A stretch of 64,000 bases of DNA from Paenibacillus sp. FSL R5-0766 (GCF_037971845.1 NZ_CP150227.1:2666001-2730000), one strand, 5' to 3'. Counted from the first letter of the stretch, positions 43,001 to 52,958 are shown. The notes: generated by a model from the sequence alone, not told the origin. Numbers and translations: made by a program.

Positions 43001-43034
43001 GCGGCTCCTCCCAAGTGGGAGAGAGTCGTTTTTG
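43001..43034 (+). terminator. Terminator of the DUF2500 gene
   Basis: A hairpin of GCGGCTCCTCCC and GGGAGAGAGTCGT with an AAGT loop is followed by a T run. Confidence 0.8.
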
Positions 43035-43066
43035 GTATACCCAAAAGAAAGAAAAACCGAAGGGTA

Positions 43067-43080
43067 TTCAAACGCTTACA
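43067..43080 (+). promoter_or_regulatory. Weak cre-like site upstream of rhaB
   Basis: TTCAAACGCTTACA has the CGCTTACA half of a catabolite-responsive element, with two departures from the usual consensus in the other half. It lies about 150 bases before rhaB, where CcpA control would be expected. Confidence 0.35.
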
Positions 43081-43225
43081 ATGGTGATATACTCGTAAAA
43101 TAAAGTAAAACAGTATTAAACAAAAACAAACAAACAATAAATACAGAATAAAGTACAGGGTTACGGTCTGAATCAAGTGATACCGTTTGGAAAATAGGAT
43201 GGGTTCGAAAGGTTGGTGAAGCGCG

Positions 43226-44719
43226 GTGAGTGTGCTGGCTTATGATTTGGGCGCTGGGAGCGGGAGAGCGTTACTGGGACATCTGAATGATCGAGGGATC
43301 GAAACGAGCGAAATTCATCGGTTCAAGAATGAACCAGTGAAGGTTGGCGAGCGGATGCACTGGGATATTCTGCGATTGCATCATGAATTGTTGCAAGGGC
43401 TTACACTTGTGAAACAGCAGGGAGAAAAACCAGAGAGCCTGGGGATCGATTCGTGGGGCGTTGATTTTGGTCTGCTTGGCAGTAATGGTGAGTTGCTGGG
43501 TAACCCGTATCATTACCGTGATACACAGTTTAACGGCATGATGGATCAGGTGCGCCAAGAGCTGAGCTCCCAGCGAATCTTCGAACGTACAGGGATTCAG
43601 TTTCTTAGCTTTAATACCTTGTATCAATTGGCGACACTTCAACGCAGCGGTTCCCCGTTACTTCATGAAGCAGAGCGTTTTCTCATGATTCCGGATTTAC
43701 TACGTTATTTCCTGACCGGGGAAGCGGTGAATGAGTTTACCAATGCAACCACAACCCAATTATACAATCCATCAGCGGGGCAGTGGGATAGTGAGTTGCT
43801 GGCGCATATTCGCATTTCGGAGAAACTGTTCGGTGAAGCCGTGCTGCCAGGTACCCGTGTTGGACAATTGCGAAGCAGTATCTGTAACGATCTGGGATTG
43901 TCCCCGATTCCCGTGATTGCTGTTGCGGAGCATGATACGGGTTCAGCCGTTGTGGCTGTTCCTGCAACGGAACGTTCATTTGCTTATCTGAGCTGTGGAA
44001 CCTGGTCCCTGATGGGTACGGAGATAGATCATCCTGCGATAAGTAGCCAGAGTCTGGCCTTGAACTTCACGAATGAAGGCGGGGCGGGCGGAACATTCCG
44101 TCTGCTGAAGAACATTATGGGCTTATGGATTTTGCAGGAAAGCATGCGGGAGTGGGACCGCCAGGGGCAGGGAATTAGCTATGATGTGTTATTGGCAAAG
44201 GCTGAACAGGCACCTCCATTTGCTAGTTTGTTTGACCCGGATGATGAACTGTTCATGCCCGCAGGAGATATGACGAAGCGTATACGTCAGTATTGCCGTG
44301 ATACAGGGCAAGTGGTACCAGAGGATCAGGGGGCTATTGCCCGGGCAATTCTGGAGAGTCTGGCATTGAAGTATAGGAGAGTTCTGGAATGGACGGAGCA
44401 ATTGTCGGGTCAGATGTTCAACGGATTGCATATGGTCGGTGGAGGCATCCAGAACCGCCTGTTATGTCAGTGGACTGCAAATTCCATTGGCAAGCCGGTA
44501 TGGGCAGGTCCGGCAGAGGGAAGTGCCATCGGGAATATGGCTGTGCAATGGATGGCGAGCGGAGCTTTTAAAGATATCTGGGAGGCTCGTAAGGCCATTC
44601 GAGATTCATTTCCGGTAACTACGTATGAGCCGCAGGACAAGTCAATCTGGGAAGATGCTTACGGCAGATTTCTGCGTGTGACGGCTTCATCCAATTCACA
44701 AGCGGGGAGTGAGGTGTAA
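43226..44719 (+). CDS. rhaB: Rhamnulokinase
   Basis: A 497-residue FGGY-family sugar kinase that phosphorylates L-rhamnulose. N-terminal LAYDLGAGSGRALLGHL, followed by MHWDILRLHHELLQGL, GIDSWGVDFGLLGSNGELLGNPYHYRDTQFNG, FLSFNTLYQLATL and the ATPase part VVGGGIQNRLLCQWTANSIGKPVWAGPAEGSAIGN (as HMVGGGIQNR). These fit RhaB better than xylulokinase or glycerol kinase. GTG start with AGGTTGGTGA upstream. A DeoR regulator starts 1 base after the stop. rhaA (isomerase) and rhaD (aldolase) are not present nearby. Confidence 0.92.
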   Translation: MSVLAYDLGAGSGRALLGHLNDRGIETSEIHRFKNEPVKVGERMHWDILRLHHELLQGLTLVKQQGEKPESLGIDSWGVDFGLLGSNGELLGNPYHYRDTQFNGMMDQVRQELSSQRIFERTGIQFLSFNTLYQLATLQRSGSPLLHEAERFLMIPDLLRYFLTGEAVNEFTNATTTQLYNPSAGQWDSELLAHIRISEKLFGEAVLPGTRVGQLRSSICNDLGLSPIPVIAVAEHDTGSAVVAVPATERSFAYLSCGTWSLMGTEIDHPAISSQSLALNFTNEGGAGGTFRLLKNIMGLWILQESMREWDRQGQGISYDVLLAKAEQAPPFASLFDPDDELFMPAGDMTKRIRQYCRDTGQVVPEDQGAIARAILESLALKYRRVLEWTEQLSGQMFNGLHMVGGGIQNRLLCQWTANSIGKPVWAGPAEGSAIGNMAVQWMASGAFKDIWEARKAIRDSFPVTTYEPQDKSIWEDAYGRFLRVTASSNSQAGSEV

Positions 44720-44720
44720 C

Positions 44721-45482
44721 ATGCTGGCAGCCGAGCGGTATGACCGAATTGTGGAGATGGTGAACGTAAAGGGCAGTATGCGTGTATCCGAGCTTAGTGA
44801 GCGCTGCCGGGTGACGGAGGAAACCATCCGGCGGGACCTGGATCGGCTGGAACAGGCAGGGCGACTGCGCCGATCTCACGGTGGTGCAGTGAGTGTGAAG
44901 GAAGATCAACCGGAGATCCCTTACCGGATCAGGGAGACAACCCATGCGGAAGAGAAAAAGCGGATTGCACAAGCGGCTCTGGCGATGATTAATCCGGGTG
45001 ATCGCATTCTGTTGGATGCCAGCACAACGGCAGGTTATATGGCAGCGAATATGCCGGATTTCCCGCTGACGGTCTTAACAAATTCGATTCAAATCGCCAC
45101 TGAACTCAGCAGCCGTGACAAGGTTGAGGTCATCTCAACAGGGGGGCAGCTGGCATCGCGCTCGTTGTCTTTTGTTGGGCCGCTGGCGGAGCGTTCTCTA
45201 GAAACGTATCACGTGGATAAAATGTTCATGTCATGCAAAGGTGTACATCTCGAAGGTGGAGGAATCAGTGAATCCAATGAACTCCAGGCAAGGCTGAAGC
45301 AGAAGATGGTTGGCATATCCGATCAGGTCATCTTACTTGCAGATGCCAGTAAATTTGGTGTCCGTGCTTTTGCCCGGGTATCCGGGTTAAATGCAGTCCA
45401 TACAATCGTTACCAATCAGCCATTGGAGGCTGAACAGACAGACCGGTTGAGCGGATACGACATAGGGATTATTACAGTTTAA
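44721..45482 (+). CDS. DeoR-family regulator, probably of rhamnose use
   Basis: A 253-residue DeoR regulator with HTH MRVSELSERCRVTEETIRRDLDRLEQAGRLRRSHGGAV and sensor blocks GDRILLDASTTAGYMAAN, VLTNSIQIATEL, GGQLASRSLSFVGPLAERSLETYHVDK. It is a close paralogue of the regulator at 33935. ATG 44721 follows immediately after the rhaB stop, so the two are translationally linked; the expected role is control of rhamnose genes with rhamnulose 1-phosphate or a similar effector. Confidence 0.9.
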   Translation: MLAAERYDRIVEMVNVKGSMRVSELSERCRVTEETIRRDLDRLEQAGRLRRSHGGAVSVKEDQPEIPYRIRETTHAEEKKRIAQAALAMINPGDRILLDASTTAGYMAANMPDFPLTVLTNSIQIATELSSRDKVEVISTGGQLASRSLSFVGPLAERSLETYHVDKMFMSCKGVHLEGGGISESNELQARLKQKMVGISDQVILLADASKFGVRAFARVSGLNAVHTIVTNQPLEAEQTDRLSGYDIGIITV

Positions 45483-45496
45483 GCTTTTATATTTTA

Positions 45497-45722
45497 TCTA
45501 TAAAAATTGAACTAAACATTTACACGAAACGGAGAGGACAGAAATAACTTGAAGAAGCGAAGCTATAAGCTTTCTGAAAGAAAGCTGCATCGGAAGCATA
45601 TACTGCGCCTTTATCCCCGGATTTCACCCTTTAAAAAGTAAATTAAAAAATCTGGGGATAACAGCGATCGGAAGGTTATTCTGTCATCGGAGTGTCCAGT
45701 GTAAATATTCTTAGTCAATTCA
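45497..45722 (+). repeat. Dispersed repeat, copy D
   Basis: About 225 bp with the same architecture as copy A: left end AAATTGAACTAAACATTTACAC, right end GTGTAAATATTCTTAGTCAATT. It contains CGGAGAGGACAGAA, GAAGCGAAGC, TATCCCCGGATTT and AAATCTGGGGATAACAGCGA. It lies between the DeoR gene and lutA, ending about 30 bases before the lutA start, and fills the 270-bp gap. No gene is seen inside. Confidence 0.78.
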
Positions 45723-45753
45723 TCTACTAATCAGTTAATAGGAGCGTGTAATT

Positions 45754-46482
45754 ATGAAGGTCTCCTTATTCATTACCTGCCTCAGCGATGCCATCTATCC
45801 CCGAGTGGGGGAAGCCATGGTCAGATTGCTCGCCGCTCATGGCGTTCGGCTGGATTTCCCGCCGGTGCAGACCTGCTGCGGTCAGCCTTCCTACAATAGC
45901 GGGTACTGGGATGAGACTCGGGTAGCAGCCAAAACGATTCTTGAAGCGTTTGACGACAGTGATTTTGTGGTATGCCCTTCGGGATCGTGTACGTATATGA
46001 TTCATCATTATCCCGAGCTGTTCGCGGATGAACCAGTATGGTTGGAGAAGGCAAAACGATTGGAAGCCAAAGCCTATGAGTTTACTCAATTTCTCGTTAA
46101 AGTACTCGGGATAACCGATCTGGGCGCACATTTTCCGCACAAAGTAACCTATCATCCATCCTGTCATGGCAGCCGTCTGCTGGGTGTAAAGGATGAACCG
46201 ATGGCGCTGCTCTCTCAGGTGAAAGGACTGGAATTGGTTCCACTCCCATTTGCTGAGGATTGTTGTGGGTTTGGGGGTACGTTTGCCATCAAAATGTCCG
46301 ATATTTCAGGAGCGATGGTTACGGAAAAAGTCGATCATGTCAAAGAGACACAAGCCGAAGTACTGGTTGGGCTGGATATGGCCTGTCTGATGAATATCGC
46401 AGGTAATCTGCGTTATCGGAATGAACCGGTGCGTGTGATGCATCTGGCGGAACTACTGTATGAGGGGGTGCGAACAGGATGA
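45754..46482 (+). CDS. lutA: Lactate utilisation iron-sulfur protein LutA
   Basis: A 242-residue protein with two CCG domains that bind iron-sulfur clusters: VQTCCGQPSYNSGYWDETRVAAKTIL and EDCCGFGGTFAIKMSDISGAMVTEKV, plus CPSGSCTYMIHHYP and YHPSCHGSRLLGV. LutA, LutB and LutC together oxidise L-lactate to pyruvate in Bacilli. SD TAGGAG precedes the ATG. It overlaps lutB by ATGA. Placed after the rhamnose genes, which fits rhamnose breakdown giving lactaldehyde and lactate. Confidence 0.95.
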   Translation: MKVSLFITCLSDAIYPRVGEAMVRLLAAHGVRLDFPPVQTCCGQPSYNSGYWDETRVAAKTILEAFDDSDFVVCPSGSCTYMIHHYPELFADEPVWLEKAKRLEAKAYEFTQFLVKVLGITDLGAHFPHKVTYHPSCHGSRLLGVKDEPMALLSQVKGLELVPLPFAEDCCGFGGTFAIKMSDISGAMVTEKVDHVKETQAEVLVGLDMACLMNIAGNLRYRNEPVRVMHLAELLYEGVRTG

Positions 46483-47999
46483 GCCAACCGGGAGTTATGG
46501 ATACGACGGTCAAAGAACGTGCCGGACTGGCCTTGAATGATGATTTTCTGCGTAAAGCGGTCAAATTCACGACAGAACGATTGCGTAACGGGAAGAAGTC
46601 TGCCTCAGAAGAACATGGAAACTGGGATGAATGGCGGGAGCGTGGACGTCAGATTCGTCTGCATACCATTGCGTATCTTGATTATTATCTGAATGAGTTT
46701 GTGAATAATGCTCGTGCGAACGGGGTTCATATTCATTTTGCAGATACATCGGTGGAAGCAGCGGCGATTGCGCTGGATATTGCGGCGCACAAGCAGGCTT
46801 CTACGGTGGTGAAGTCCAAATCGATGGTGTCGGAGGAAGTACATCTGAATCATGTGCTGGAGTCGGCTGGCATTGAAGCCATCGAGACCGATCTGGGTGA
46901 ATACATCATTCAGCTGGCAGGCGAAGCTCCTTCTCATATTGTCATTCCAGCGATCCATAAGAACCGCTATCAGATCGCAGAGTTGTTATCGAAGGAAGCG
47001 GGCGAAATTCTGGAGCCGGACACAACGGTACTTGCCGGATTTGTTCGCAAAAAGCTGCGCGAGAAGTTCCTCGAAGCAGATATCGGCATGACCGGCTGCA
47101 ATTTTGCGATTGCAGAGACAGGTTCCATGGTTTTGTTCGAAAATGAAGGCAACGCCCGTATGGTATCCACTGTTCCAAAAACGCAGATTACACTGATGGG
47201 CATGGAGCGGATCATCCCGTCGTGGACGGATCTGGAGGTCATGGCAACCTTGTTGCCACGCTCCGCAACAGGTCAGAAATTAACGATGTACATGTCAGGC
47301 ATCACAGGTCCTCGCCGAACAGCGGATGCGGATGGACCGGATGAAATGCACATTATTATCGTGGACAACGGTCGATCCTTACAGCTCGGTGATCCTGAAT
47401 TCCAGGAGTTGCTGAATTGTATTCGCTGTGGTGCTTGTCTGAATGCTTGCCCGGTATATCGTCATATTGGAGGTCATGCCTACGGTGGAACATACAGTGG
47501 TCCAATTGGCGCAGTACTGACACCTGCACTTAATGGCAACATTGATGAATGGAACGATATTGCGGGTGCTTCGAGTCTGTGCGGAGCCTGTTATGAAGCA
47601 TGTCCAGTTAAAATTCCATTGCATGATATGCTCGTTTATCTACGCAGGCGTAAAGTGGAAGACGGTCATGGAAACAAAATGGAAAGCATGGGCATGAAGG
47701 GATTTGCCGCTGTTGTATCCAATTCCAAACGCTTCAGTGCGGCCATACGTCTCGGACAGATCGGGCAGAAGGCAGTTGTACGCAACAACGGCATTTCTCT
47801 CAAATTGGGTCCACTTAAAGGCTGGAACAAATATCGGGTTGCGCCAAGCCTCGCCAAGAAATCCTTCCGGCAACAATGGAACAAGCTGGATCAGGAACTG
47901 AACCAGGAGCAACCAGCCATGGATTCTTCCGTTCGCAGCCGTATGGAGCAGATTATTCGTGAACGAGAAGAAGGGGAGGGTACTAAGCATGGTCACTGA
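46479..47999 (+). CDS. lutB: Lactate utilisation iron-sulfur protein LutB
   Basis: A 506-residue protein. The N-terminal two thirds is an LUD domain (KQASTVVKSKSMVSEEVHLNHVLE; EADIGMTGCNFAIAETGSMVLFENEGNARM). The C-terminal part has two 4Fe-4S motifs, LNCIRCGACLNACPVYRHIGGHAYGG and CGACYEACPVKIPLHDML. It is the electron-transfer core of LutABC. ATGA overlap with lutA and an 11-base overlap with lutC point to a single transcript and coupled translation. Confidence 0.95.
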   Translation: MSQPGVMDTTVKERAGLALNDDFLRKAVKFTTERLRNGKKSASEEHGNWDEWRERGRQIRLHTIAYLDYYLNEFVNNARANGVHIHFADTSVEAAAIALDIAAHKQASTVVKSKSMVSEEVHLNHVLESAGIEAIETDLGEYIIQLAGEAPSHIVIPAIHKNRYQIAELLSKEAGEILEPDTTVLAGFVRKKLREKFLEADIGMTGCNFAIAETGSMVLFENEGNARMVSTVPKTQITLMGMERIIPSWTDLEVMATLLPRSATGQKLTMYMSGITGPRRTADADGPDEMHIIIVDNGRSLQLGDPEFQELLNCIRCGACLNACPVYRHIGGHAYGGTYSGPIGAVLTPALNGNIDEWNDIAGASSLCGACYEACPVKIPLHDMLVYLRRRKVEDGHGNKMESMGMKGFAAVVSNSKRFSAAIRLGQIGQKAVVRNNGISLKLGPLKGWNKYRVAPSLAKKSFRQQWNKLDQELNQEQPAMDSSVRSRMEQIIREREEGEGTKHGH

Positions 48000-48714
48000 A
48001 CATCAGCAATGGCTTGCACAATTGGAGAAGAAGTCCATGGAGAAACAGGAGCAGTTCATGAATGACATTGCTTCGAAATTGAGAAGACCAAGGCAACGAC
48101 ATGCGCCGACCCAACCCTTTCGGGGAGCACCCGACTTTTGGACTGAGCTGGAATGGGATGAAGAGAAGCGTATTCAAGCATTTACGGATAACTTTGTGAG
48201 TGTAGGCGCACACATCGCCCGGGTTCAGAACATGGAAGAAGTATCTCAATTTATTGCCAACAAGTCTCATGAACTGAGTGCCAGATATATCATTCGTCAG
48301 AATGAACAGGCGTTACAGGATCTCGGATTGGAAGAGCAGTTACCGGATGTACAGATCTCAGTCTGGAATAGTCAGGCGGATGAGAACTGGAAGGCTCGGG
48401 CAGCTGAGGCTGATATCGGTGTGGTCATGGCGGATTATGCAACAGCATACACAGGCTCGGTCACTGTACTTTCTTCACCGGAAAAAGGTCGTTCGGTCAG
48501 TCTCTTGCCTACGGTACTCATCATCATTATTCCAGTAGATCGACTGTACACCAGACTGGGTGAGACGCTGGATCGATTTGATGAAGCGGGGAGAGAGAAT
48601 CTTCCGGCAGGCATCCACTTTATTTCCGGGCCAAGCCGCTCTTCCGATATTGAAAATGATTTAACCATTGGGGTACACGGACCAGGCATTGTATATGGTT
48701 TAATTATGGGTTAA
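47989..48714 (+). CDS. lutC: Lactate utilisation protein LutC
   Basis: A 241-residue LUD-domain protein. Typical blocks are WTELEWDEEKRIQAFTDNF, EADIGVVMADYATAYTGSVTVLSSPEKGRSVSLLPTVLIIIIP and the C-terminal FISGPSRSSDIENDLTIGVHGPG. ATG 47989 has AAGGGGAGGG 9 bases upstream inside lutB. It completes the LutABC complex. Confidence 0.95.
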   Translation: MVTEHQQWLAQLEKKSMEKQEQFMNDIASKLRRPRQRHAPTQPFRGAPDFWTELEWDEEKRIQAFTDNFVSVGAHIARVQNMEEVSQFIANKSHELSARYIIRQNEQALQDLGLEEQLPDVQISVWNSQADENWKARAAEADIGVVMADYATAYTGSVTVLSSPEKGRSVSLLPTVLIIIIPVDRLYTRLGETLDRFDEAGRENLPAGIHFISGPSRSSDIENDLTIGVHGPGIVYGLIMG

Positions 48715-48751
48715 CGGTGTGTTGAGTGTGATGGCACTTGATGATTTTGAT

Positions 48752-48797
48752 AACTGTCCGAGATGCAGTATTTCACTGCTAAGGACAGTTTTTTTAT
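48752..48797 (+). terminator. Terminator of lutABC
   Basis: AACTGTCC (48752-48759) pairs with GGACAGTT (48783-48790) and is followed by seven T; an inner GCAGT/ACTGC stem strengthens it. Confidence 0.9.
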
Positions 48798-48807
48798 TTT
48801 GTCTACT

Positions 48808-48822
48808 ATAGTTAAAAACTAT
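48808..48822 (+). promoter_or_regulatory. Dyad ATAGTT-AAA-AACTAT upstream of the second gpx gene
   Basis: A perfect 6-3-6 dyad in an AT-rich region about 110 bases before the gpx start. It recalls the ATAG-containing dyad at the nitroreductase promoter (9381-9399) and may be an operator for a MarR/HxlR-class redox regulator. Confidence 0.35.
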
Positions 48823-48929
48823 TAAAATTATATTAATTATATATTTCACCTATTAATAATGGAGGTGTATAATCCATCTCAAGAGAGAATTCATATGAGT
48901 ACAAAAGAGAAAGAGGAGGATGAATACAG

Positions 48930-49484
48930 ATGAGTATATTTTCTTACCAAGTTCCGTTTATGGATGGACATAAGGGTGATTTTTCTGCTTATAAAGGAAA
49001 GGTTCTGCTTATTGTGAATACAGCAAGTCGGTGCAGCTACTCCCGGCAATTCAGTGAACTTCAGCAGATGTATGAGAAATATGGTGATCAGGGGCTGGAG
49101 ATTCTGGCGTTCCCTTGTAATCAGTTTAACGACAAAGAACCTGGCAGTAGCGTTGAGATTGCCGAGTATTGCAGGAGTCAGTTTCAGATATCCTTTCCAA
49201 TCTTGGAGAAGGTTGAGGTCGTTGGGCAATCGATGCATCCGTTGTTCCGTTACCTGATTGAAGAATCGCCGTTTCAAGGTTATGATCTGGACACAAAGGA
49301 AGGACAGTGGATGGACACTTTTGTGAAGGAGAAGCATCCAGAATTGTATCAAGGGGACGGGATCAAATGGAATTTTACCAAATTTCTGATTGACCGCAGT
49401 GGTAACGTCCATGGCCGTTATGAAACGACAGTTGCTCCATTAGAGATGGAGTTGGCTATTCAGAATCTATTAAAGAATTCATAA
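48930..49484 (+). CDS. gpx: Glutathione peroxidase-family thiol peroxidase (copy 2)
   Basis: A 184-residue GPx-family protein with peroxidatic C35 in NTASRCSYSRQFSEL, FPCNQFNDKEPGSS and WNFTKFLIDRSGNVHGRYE. Blocks match copy 1 at 7424, but the middle part differs (residues ~85-125), so this is a diverged paralogue and not a recent duplicate. SD GAGGAGGA, 11 bases upstream of ATG. Single-gene unit with an AT-rich upstream region carrying a dyad. Confidence 0.93.
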   Translation: MSIFSYQVPFMDGHKGDFSAYKGKVLLIVNTASRCSYSRQFSELQQMYEKYGDQGLEILAFPCNQFNDKEPGSSVEIAEYCRSQFQISFPILEKVEVVGQSMHPLFRYLIEESPFQGYDLDTKEGQWMDTFVKEKHPELYQGDGIKWNFTKFLIDRSGNVHGRYETTVAPLEMELAIQNLLKNS

Positions 49485-49784
49485 GTATACCTTAATCCCT
49501 GTCCTGAGGTCCTATGACTTTGGGACTGTTGAAGATTGGAACTGGAAATGTTAGGGTAAAAGAAGATAACGAAGTCATCCATTTTTTTTAATCAAAAATG
49601 ACCAATATACCATTTCAGTCAGTTAGTTCTTTAAATGGTTTTATCGTTATCTGGATGAAATATGAAAATGTGCAAAAAATAACTTGAATCTGTTGATCTG
49701 AAGAGTAAGTGTAATCGCGTCTGTAAACCAAGTCATAATTTTTTAGTTGTAGAACTCTTAACTTGGAAAGAAGGAGTGAGTGTC
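49485..49784 (+). other. 300-bp intergenic region upstream of the P450 gene
   Basis: No ORF with an SD and no clear terminator hairpin is seen. The region is AT-rich with several T runs. No palindrome resembling the known BM3 repressor site and no regulator gene was found here. The promoter could not be assigned with confidence. Confidence 0.4.
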
Positions 49785-52700
49785 ATGCCACCAATTTCAG
49801 TGCCTCAACCAAAAACATTTGGCCCACTGGGCAATCTGCCGCAATTGAATTTTGAAGAGCCGGTGCAATCCTTGGTGAAACTTGCCGAAGAATATGGACC
49901 GATCTTTCGTATGGAGTACCCCGGGCGAAGTGAATTGTATATTTCAGGTCACGAACTGGTCGCCGAGGTAACAGATGAATCCAAATTCGACAAACGTGTG
50001 TGGGCCCCCCTTGCGAAGGTTCGTGCATTTGCAGGAGATGGACTATTTACGAGTTGGACCGAGGAGCCGAATTGGAAAAAAGCCCATAACGTACTGCTGC
50101 CAAGTTTCAGTCAACGTGCCATGCAGGGATATCACAACAAAATGATTGATCTGGCTGTGCAGCTGGTTCAGAAATGGTCACGATTGAACCCGGATGAGAC
50201 AGTTAACGTTCCGGATGATATGACACGTCTTACGCTCGACACGATTGGCCTGTGTGGGTTCAACTATCGGTTTAACAGCTTCTATCGGGAAGAACCACAT
50301 CCATTCATTACGAGCATGGTTCGTGCGTTGGATGAATCCATGAGTTCATTGCAGCGACTACGTCTGCAAGACAAGCTAATGATCACCAAAAAGAAACAGT
50401 TTGAACAGGATATCCGTTCCATGTTCTCCTTGGTGGATCACATTATTGCCGAACGCAAAGAGAAACCGCAGGAAGGCGCAGATGATCTGTTGTCCCACAT
50501 GCTCAGCGGCAAGGACCCCGAGACAGGAGAAACACTGGATGATGAGAACATCCGTTATCAGATTATTACATTCCTGATTGCTGGACATGAGACCACAAGT
50601 GGGCTGTTATCCTTCGCCGTTTATTATCTGATGAAGAATCCGGATACGCTGGCTAAAGCCCAAGCTGAGGTGGATCAGATTCTGAAAGATCCGGTTCCCA
50701 CGTACAACCAGGTTCGCAATCTGAAGTACGTTCGCATGGTTTTGAATGAAGCATTGCGGTTATGGCCAACGGCCCCGGCATTTTCTCTGTATGCAAAAGA
50801 GGACACGGTACTTGCGGGTCAATATCCTTTGCAAAAAGGAGACAGCGTCAGTGTACTTATTCCCAAACTGCATCGCGACCGCGAAGCCTGGGGAGACGAC
50901 GTAGAGGAATTCCGCCCGGAACGGTTCGAAGATCCGAGCAAAGTGCCGCATGATGCCTATAAACCTTTTGGTAACGGTCAACGGGCCTGCATTGGTCAGC
51001 AGTTTGCACTTCAGGAAGCAACGCTGGTACTGGGCATGGTGTTGAAGCATTTTGACTTCATAGATCATTCTGATTATCAGTTAAAAGTGAAAGAAACGCT
51101 GACGCTCAAACCGGATAACTTCACAATTCGTGTACGTGCGCGTGGCGGGCAGCCAGTCATGGCCGTTCCGGGTGTAGCGGTAGAAGAACCAAAGGCAGTT
51201 GCCAAAAGAACGGAGCCGGATGCAGCCAATGCTCACCACACACCGATGCTTGTTCTGTACGGTTCCAATCTGGGTACCGCTGAAGGCATTGCACGTGAAA
51301 TTGCGGATACCGCCAGATATCAGGGTTTCCGGAGTGAGGTCGCTACGCTGGATGATCGTGTTGGCAAACTGCCAAAGGAGGGTGCCGTCATTATTGTCAG
51401 TGCATCCTATAACGGTCAGCCGCCAAGTAATGCCAAGATGTTTGTCGAGTGGATCGAACATGCAGATGCGAATGAATTCAAGGGTGTGCGTTTCGCCGTT
51501 CTTGGATGCGGTGACCACAACTGGGCCAGCACTTATCAGCGTATTCCGCGTTTAATAGATGAACAGTTATCTTCCAGAGGAGCAGAGCGGTTATCACCGC
51601 TGGGTGAGTCCGATGCCAGTGGAGATTTTGAGAAACAGGTGGGGGATTGGACAGAGCAATTATGGCCAGATCTCGCACGAACGATGGGACTGAAACTGAA
51701 CACAAGCTCCAATAGCGAACGCAGTTCCCTATCTGTACAGTTTGTCAGTGGGCTCGCCGTAACACCGCTTGCGGATACGTATGATGCCCATGTGGCAGAA
51801 GTACTTGAGAACAGGGAGCTTCACGACGCGGGCAGTGAACGCAGCACACGTCACCTGGAGATCAAATTGCCAGAAGGCATAACCTACAAGGAAGGGGATC
51901 ACCTGGGCATTCTGCCGCAGAACCCACCGGAGCTGGTGGAACGTGTATTGCGTCGTTATGGATTCACCGGAACGGAGCATCTCGTTCTGGATGCATCCGG
52001 TCGCAGTGCCGCGCATCTGCCGCTGCATCAACCGGTGAACCTGTATGATCTGCTCAGTCATAGCGTTGAGCTTCAGGAAGCTGCAACGCGTGCGCAGTTG
52101 AGAGAAATGGCAGCATACACCGTATGTCCACCGCATAAGAAAGAACTTGAAGCGCTGCTTGATGAATCTGTGTATATGGATGAAGTGCGGAACAAACGGA
52201 TCTCCATGCTGGATTATCTGGTGAAATATGAGGCATGTGAACTGCCGTTTGAGCGTTTCCTTGAATTATTGCCTTCATTAAAAGCCAGATATTATTCGAT
52301 CTCCAGTTCACCGCGTGTTCAGCCTGATCAAGCGAGTATTACGGTCAGTGTTGTTCGCGCCCCGGCATGGAGTGGACAGGGAGAATACAAAGGCATTGCG
52401 TCCAACTATCTGGCTAACCTGAAGTCGGGTGACGAGATCGTCATGTTCACGCGGACACCGGAATCCGGGTTCCAACTGCCGGAGGATGCACAGGTTCCCG
52501 TCATCATGGTAGGGCCGGGTACAGGTGTTGCTCCATTCCGAGGTTTCTTGCAAGCAAGGCATGTATTGAAGGAACAAGGTCAAGAGGTTGGCGAAGCCCA
52601 CCTGTACTTTGGATGCCGGAATCCCGAGCATGATTATCTGTACAAAAATGAATTGGAAGCAGCCCAGCAAGAAGGGCTTGTGAGACTTCATACGGCCTTC

Positions 52701-52958
52701 TCCCGAGTAGACGGGGAGGATAAATGTTATGTACAGCATCTGATGAGAGACGATGCCCAGCATCTGATTCCTTTGTTTGAAGAGGGTGCGCATCTGTATA
52801 TCTGCGGTGATGGCAGCAAGATGGCACCTGATGTGGAAGCTACACTCCAGCGGTCATACGCTGATATTCATGGCAAATCCGCGAAGGAAGCAGAAGATTG
52901 GCTTAATCAGCTTCAGCAGGAAGGTCGTTATGCCAAGGATGTATGGACAGGCATCTGA
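49785..52958 (+). CDS. Self-sufficient cytochrome P450/NADPH-P450 reductase fusion (CYP102, BM3 type)
   Basis: A 1057-residue soluble fusion that hydroxylates fatty acids near the chain end using NADPH. Heme domain ~1-460: [16 protein letters not shown]-helix [25 protein letters not shown] and heme ligand C402 in [16 protein letters not shown]. Residues that hold the fatty acid in BM3 are kept: Arg in PGRSELY, the Tyr four residues on, and Phe88 (F87 in BM3 mature numbering) in [11 protein letters not shown] flavodoxin ~485-635 ([15 protein letters not shown]); FAD/NADPH domain ~660-1057 ([29 protein letters not shown]), ending in [12 protein letters not shown] 49785 follows AAGGAGTGA. No repressor gene is adjacent. 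Confidence 0.96.
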   Translation: MPPISVPQPKTFGPLGNLPQLNFEEPVQSLVKLAEEYGPIFRMEYPGRSELYISGHELVAEVTDESKFDKRVWAPLAKVRAFAGDGLFTSWTEEPNWKKAHNVLLPSFSQRAMQGYHNKMIDLAVQLVQKWSRLNPDETVNVPDDMTRLTLDTIGLCGFNYRFNSFYREEPHPFITSMVRALDESMSSLQRLRLQDKLMITKKKQFEQDIRSMFSLVDHIIAERKEKPQEGADDLLSHMLSGKDPETGETLDDENIRYQIITFLIAGHETTSGLLSFAVYYLMKNPDTLAKAQAEVDQILKDPVPTYNQVRNLKYVRMVLNEALRLWPTAPAFSLYAKEDTVLAGQYPLQKGDSVSVLIPKLHRDREAWGDDVEEFRPERFEDPSKVPHDAYKPFGNGQRACIGQQFALQEATLVLGMVLKHFDFIDHSDYQLKVKETLTLKPDNFTIRVRARGGQPVMAVPGVAVEEPKAVAKRTEPDAANAHHTPMLVLYGSNLGTAEGIAREIADTARYQGFRSEVATLDDRVGKLPKEGAVIIVSASYNGQPPSNAKMFVEWIEHADANEFKGVRFAVLGCGDHNWASTYQRIPRLIDEQLSSRGAERLSPLGESDASGDFEKQVGDWTEQLWPDLARTMGLKLNTSSNSERSSLSVQFVSGLAVTPLADTYDAHVAEVLENRELHDAGSERSTRHLEIKLPEGITYKEGDHLGILPQNPPELVERVLRRYGFTGTEHLVLDASGRSAAHLPLHQPVNLYDLLSHSVELQEAATRAQLREMAAYTVCPPHKKELEALLDESVYMDEVRNKRISMLDYLVKYEACELPFERFLELLPSLKARYYSISSSPRVQPDQASITVSVVRAPAWSGQGEYKGIASNYLANLKSGDEIVMFTRTPESGFQLPEDAQVPVIMVGPGTGVAPFRGFLQARHVLKEQGQEVGEAHLYFGCRNPEHDYLYKNELEAAQQEGLVRLHTAFSRVDGEDKCYVQHLMRDDAQHLIPLFEEGAHLYICGDGSKMAPDVEATLQRSYADIHGKSAKEAEDWLNQLQQEGRYAKDVWTGI

